Origin: DT-111 sp965263225
Lineage (GTDB): Bacteria; Bacteroidota; Bacteroidia; Chitinophagales; Saprospiraceae
DNA: 64,000 nt
NCBI GenBank assembly: GCA_965263225.1
Contig: CBDHHG010000018.1
Coordinates: forward strand, 49,235 to 113,234
Reading direction: 5' to 3'
Shown: in pieces, positions 61,208-64,000 of the stretch
How the letters are laid out: each line of letters starts with the position of its first letter
Position numbering within the stretch: the first letter of the stretch is position 1
Notes under the pieces: model-generated
What the model was told of the DNA's origin: nothing
Database searches by the model: none
Seen by the model: the letters and a program-made list of their open reading frames with translations, nothing else
Position numbers and translations under genes: made by a program

Positions 61208-62416
61208 ATGACACAAAGACTGTTATTGCTGGTAAGTCTAATCTTTCTGTCTTCCTGCAAGCAAGATAGCTCATTGGGCCAGGACACAAGGGATCCCGTT
61301 GCTCATCCTGTCCAGGACACTTCTGCCTTTCAGAAAAACATGCAATATGCACAACATTTCTCCGTTTCCGATCACGAAGGCTACAAACTAGCACATATCA
61401 GATTTCAAAGTGAACAAAGAGATATTTATTTCGATCAAAAGATCGTGCTAATACAAAAAGGGGCAAAATCTCCCACATTATCAGGGGATTTAGAAAAAGC
61501 CTGGGTCGTGAATGTTCCACTGCAAACAGTAGCGGCCAATGATGATGGGGAAATTACAAGATTAAACTCACTCGGACTTACAGATCAGATTGTAGCCATG
61601 GGTGGCGGCGGGATCTATGATGCTGAGCTTCGACGCCGTTGGGAAGAGAAACAGATCGCGTCCATCGGTTACAGTTTTCATCAGCCCCCCCAGCCGGAGG
61701 TCTTACTGGACCTTAATCCAGATCTACTACTCTTGTATGCCTATGATCATCAACGAATCCAATCCTTAGAGCGCTGTAGGCAACTAGGGATAAATGCCAT
61801 TCCACAATTTGCCTGGGCAGAACCTAGTTTTCTGGGAAAAGCAGAATGGATAAAATTCACCGCTTTATTCTTCAATAAGGAAAAAGAGGCTGAGGAACTG
61901 TTTGCTCAGATTGAATTCCGCTGCCAGGAATTGATGCGCCTGACTGAAGCGCAAGAAGCGAAGCCCAGTGCCTTTATGCTCTACCACCCCTCGTCAGAAA
62001 GTGATTGGTCGGCACATCGCAACGACTTCTATGCCTCATTCCTGACGGCCGCAGGGGCCATTAATGTATTAGCGGATGATGGGCCGTCCCATCCGGTTGG
62101 AATTAATAACGAATCACTATTGGCAAGGGCCAAAGACGCAGATTTTTGGCTAATTAATAGTACGAACGACCAGGATTGGCCTCCTGCAACCTACCTCCAA
62201 ACTTTCCAGTCTTATCAAAAGCAGCATGTTTTCCATTACCAAAAACGGACCCGATACGAACACGATGCCTACGATTGGTATGAAACACCGGAGGTCCGAC
62301 CGGACCTGGTCTTAGAAGACCTGGTATCCATATTTTACCCCGAGCTATTGCCTGATCACGAATTGCTATTCTTTGGCAAAGTAAAACTCAGTAAACTTGA
62401 AAATAGGATGAATTAG
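61208..62416 (+). CDS. Periplasmic binding lipoprotein, BtuF/FecB-like (first)
   Basis: A 402-residue lipoprotein (signal TQRLLLLVSLIFLSSC). The mature protein has the two-lobe type III fold of siderophore/cobalamin binding proteins: RLNSLGLTDQIVAMGGGGIYD, LDLNPDLLLLYAYD, and a helical backbone, with HDAYDWYETPEVRPDLVLEDL near the C terminus. It starts 8 bases after the oxidase. Two homologues follow. No BtuC/FhuB-type permease is visible; it may lie beyond the window. Confidence 0.88.
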   Translation: MTQRLLLLVSLIFLSSCKQDSSLGQDTRDPVAHPVQDTSAFQKNMQYAQHFSVSDHEGYKLAHIRFQSEQRDIYFDQKIVLIQKGAKSPTLSGDLEKAWVVNVPLQTVAANDDGEITRLNSLGLTDQIVAMGGGGIYDAELRRRWEEKQIASIGYSFHQPPQPEVLLDLNPDLLLLYAYDHQRIQSLERCRQLGINAIPQFAWAEPSFLGKAEWIKFTALFFNKEKEAEELFAQIEFRCQELMRLTEAQEAKPSAFMLYHPSSESDWSAHRNDFYASFLTAAGAINVLADDGPSHPVGINNESLLARAKDADFWLINSTNDQDWPPATYLQTFQSYQKQHVFHYQKRTRYEHDAYDWYETPEVRPDLVLEDLVSIFYPELLPDHELLFFGKVKLSKLENRMN

Positions 62417-62443
62417 CCCCCAATCCTTCCTAAAGCCTGCTAT

Positions 62444-63682
62444 ATGAAATACATTGCTTTATTAGTGCTCACTACCATTCTACTAGCTTGCCAAAATTCG
62501 GAAACGGCAGCCGTCAAGCAGCAGGCCTTTCCAGATTTTGAAGTAGGTAAGGATTATTTCACACAGAAGGCCTCTATAGAATACGCCAAGAATTTTACTG
62601 TGGAGTATCATAATCACTATAAAATTGTGCGAGCCAAAGTAGGATTTGGAGCAGCCCATCAAGATGCTGATTCTTTAGCTTGGGAACGCGCATTCACAGA
62701 TGTCATGGTACTGGTTCAAAGGGGCACCCCAGCTCCTGCTTTAGAGGGAGCGTTAGCTGGAGCTCATATTATCGAAATTCCTGTGAACACGATCGCAGGC
62801 AATGCCGATGACGCACCAACTCGTTTTCTGGCGCTAGAGGTCGGTGATAAATTGGTTGGCCTGGGGCATGGAGATGTATATGATGAAGGACTACGGAAGC
62901 GATTCTTGGATGGAGAGTTCTCAGCAATTGGAGCCTCCTGGCACACCGGCCCAAACCTAGAAGTACTATTAGAGACCAAGCCAGATCTGACCTTATTGAC
63001 GGCCGCCAGCCTTACGCAATCCGAAGGGATTCAGCAGACTCGAAAACTGGGTCTAGCTGCCGCACCTGAGTTTTCTTGGAGTGAAGTCAGCTACCTGGGA
63101 CAATTGGAATGGATTAAATACGATGCTTTATTTCTGAATGCAGAAGCGCAAGCCACTCGTTTCTTCGAAGATATTAAAAAACGATGTGAAAAACTTAAAC
63201 AACTGGTTGTCAAACAGACAGATAAGCCGGGGGTGCTATGGGGGATGCACAGTAAGAGTGGTAACTGGACCGTACGCGCCAATGGGGCCATTGCAGAACT
63301 AATAGAAGCTGCTGGTGCTAAGAATCCTTTTGCTGATAGTCAGGCTGCCATTACAGAAACAAGAGCCAACGGATTATCCGAAGGTATTCCAATATCCGAT
63401 GAAATTATCCTCACCCACGCAGAACAGGTAGACTTCATTATTTCTTTCCAATCCACCACTGAAAATTGGCCTCCAAAGAACTATATGAATACTTTTCCCG
63501 CTTTTCGGAAAAAAGGCTTATACCATCATTTCAAAAGATACCGAGATTATGGCGCTCACGATTGGTATCAGACTGCCACCATGCGGCCAGACCTTTTATT
63601 GATGGATCTGATCAAGCTCTTTCATCCTGATATCCTACCTAATCACGAATTATTTTTCATGGCACCAATTGAGATCATATGA
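62444..63682 (+). CDS. Periplasmic binding lipoprotein, BtuF/FecB-like (second)
   Basis: A 412-residue lipoprotein (signal MKYIALLVLTTILLAC-Q), homologous to the first. Shared segments include KPDLTLLTAASL, FSWSEVSYLGQLEWIKYDALF and AHDWYQTATMRPDLLLMDLIKLFHPD. The similarity to the first copy runs along the whole length, so a tandem duplication is clear. Its stop overlaps the start of the third copy by ATGA, indicating coupling. Confidence 0.88.
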   Translation: MKYIALLVLTTILLACQNSETAAVKQQAFPDFEVGKDYFTQKASIEYAKNFTVEYHNHYKIVRAKVGFGAAHQDADSLAWERAFTDVMVLVQRGTPAPALEGALAGAHIIEIPVNTIAGNADDAPTRFLALEVGDKLVGLGHGDVYDEGLRKRFLDGEFSAIGASWHTGPNLEVLLETKPDLTLLTAASLTQSEGIQQTRKLGLAAAPEFSWSEVSYLGQLEWIKYDALFLNAEAQATRFFEDIKKRCEKLKQLVVKQTDKPGVLWGMHSKSGNWTVRANGAIAELIEAAGAKNPFADSQAAITETRANGLSEGIPISDEIILTHAEQVDFIISFQSTTENWPPKNYMNTFPAFRKKGLYHHFKRYRDYGAHDWYQTATMRPDLLLMDLIKLFHPDILPNHELFFMAPIEII

Positions 63683-64000
63683 AAAACCCTTATCTACTTG
63701 TACTGTGTCTCTTGATCCTTTTCAGCTGTAGTCCAAATGTCCCCAAGGACAATATAAAAGAAACAGCAGCAGCCACAACAGTTGAACAACAGCTTGTCTT
63801 CACGGAAGAGGTAAAGCCTAAATATGCTAAACACTTTCGGGTAAGCTACCACGACAACTACAAACTTGTCCGAACCAATGCCACCTTTTACCCGAACGGG
63901 AAAGAGGCTGAAAGTAAAAGCCAGGACGACATCTTAGTGTTGGTTCAAAAAGGTACAAGCCCACCACCACTCGAAGGAGATTTAACAGGTGCACGGGTTC
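63679..64000 (+). CDS. Periplasmic binding lipoprotein, third copy, cut by window end
   Basis: The first 107 codons are visible: signal MKNPYLLVLCLLILFSC-S, then YAKHFRVSYHDNYKLVRT and DDILVLVQKGTSPPPLEGD, matching the two preceding copies. The start ATG overlaps the previous stop (ATGA). The gene runs past position 64000, so its end and any permease genes after it are not seen. Confidence 0.85.
   Translation, partial: MKNPYLLVLCLLILFSCSPNVPKDNIKETAAATTVEQQLVFTEEVKPKYAKHFRVSYHDNYKLVRTNATFYPNGKEAESKSQDDILVLVQKGTSPPPLEGDLTGARV

Noticed and set aside
1..64000. Possible tRNA, rRNA or intact insertion sequence
   Set aside because: No cloverleaf, rRNA-like segments or transposase coding region were recognised on either strand by eye; a tRNA or profile search would be needed to be certain.

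Overview
The window looks like the chromosome of a Bacteroidota species. It has Bacteroidota-type -7 promoter elements (TAnnTTTG), almost no Shine-Dalgarno sequences, a type IX secretion C-terminal sorting domain, TonB-dependent receptors, two giant hybrid two-component regulators, and families such as DUF6607, DUF2024, DUF7009 and DUF2271. The DUF1501/DUF1549-DUF1553 pair and the heavy load of signal peptides suggest a free-living, possibly Saprospiria-like organism. The genus cannot be fixed from the sequence alone. No rRNA, tRNA, CRISPR array, intact transposase or phage gene was seen.

Layout. 0-3 kb: hypothetical proteins, a lipoprotein and an ECF-like sigma factor. 3-8.2 kb: a TetR regulator divergent from a redox cluster (DUF7009 protein, molybdopterin oxidoreductase, 2[4Fe-4S] ferredoxin, ferredoxin-NADP reductase). 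8.2-11.3 kb: a hypothetical, an acetyltransferase, a decayed macro-domain gene, and a von Willebrand A protein between two related palindromes. 11.3-15.2 kb: AraC regulator divergent from an oxygenase-alcohol dehydrogenase-esterase operon that resembles a formaldehyde-handling set. 15.2-20 kb: DUF1501 and cytochrome-like DUF1549/DUF1553 genes. 20-23.5 kb: small enzymes, a truncated NmrA gene, DUF1772 and AraC. 23.6-28.6 kb: a heme-uptake locus (HmuY-like protein, small ORF, TonB receptor, divergent ChaN). 28.8-33.7 kb: kinases, a GerW/DUF2953 pair, a MITE-like palindromic repeat and small genes. 33.8-41.9 kb: two tandem hybrid two-component regulators, one broken by three single-base frameshifts. 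42.2-51.7 kb: a metal-uptake region with a ZnuD-like TonB receptor, DUF6607, and an ankyrin-DUF2271-PepSY/flavodoxin reductase operon. 51.8-54.7 kb: PadR regulator and FtsX-like permease. 54.8-56 kb: an orphan gene. 56.3-64 kb: an ABC ATPase, two DUF3526-type permeases, a Tat-exported flavoprotein oxidase and three tandem substrate-binding lipoproteins, the last cut by the window end.

The most interesting theme is metal acquisition wired by two distinct operator types. A GCAAC-N3-GTTGC dyad sits just after the promoter of the ZnuD-like receptor (43380-43394) and recurs before the ABC/oxidase/binding-protein operon (56241-56255), which suggests one regulator, probably Zur-like, controls both. 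A different 23-bp dyad, TTATTTAGA-N5-TCnnnATAA, lies before the HmuY gene (27277-27299) and downstream of a good promoter for the ankyrin-DUF2271-PepSY operon (47305-47327), which fits an iron regulator. The DUF2271 protein carries an exact D-x-x-[ST]-G-A-T flavinylation motif and is encoded one base from a PepSY/flavodoxin/NADPH reductase fusion. Together they look like a transmembrane electron-transfer chain for reducing an imported metal complex.
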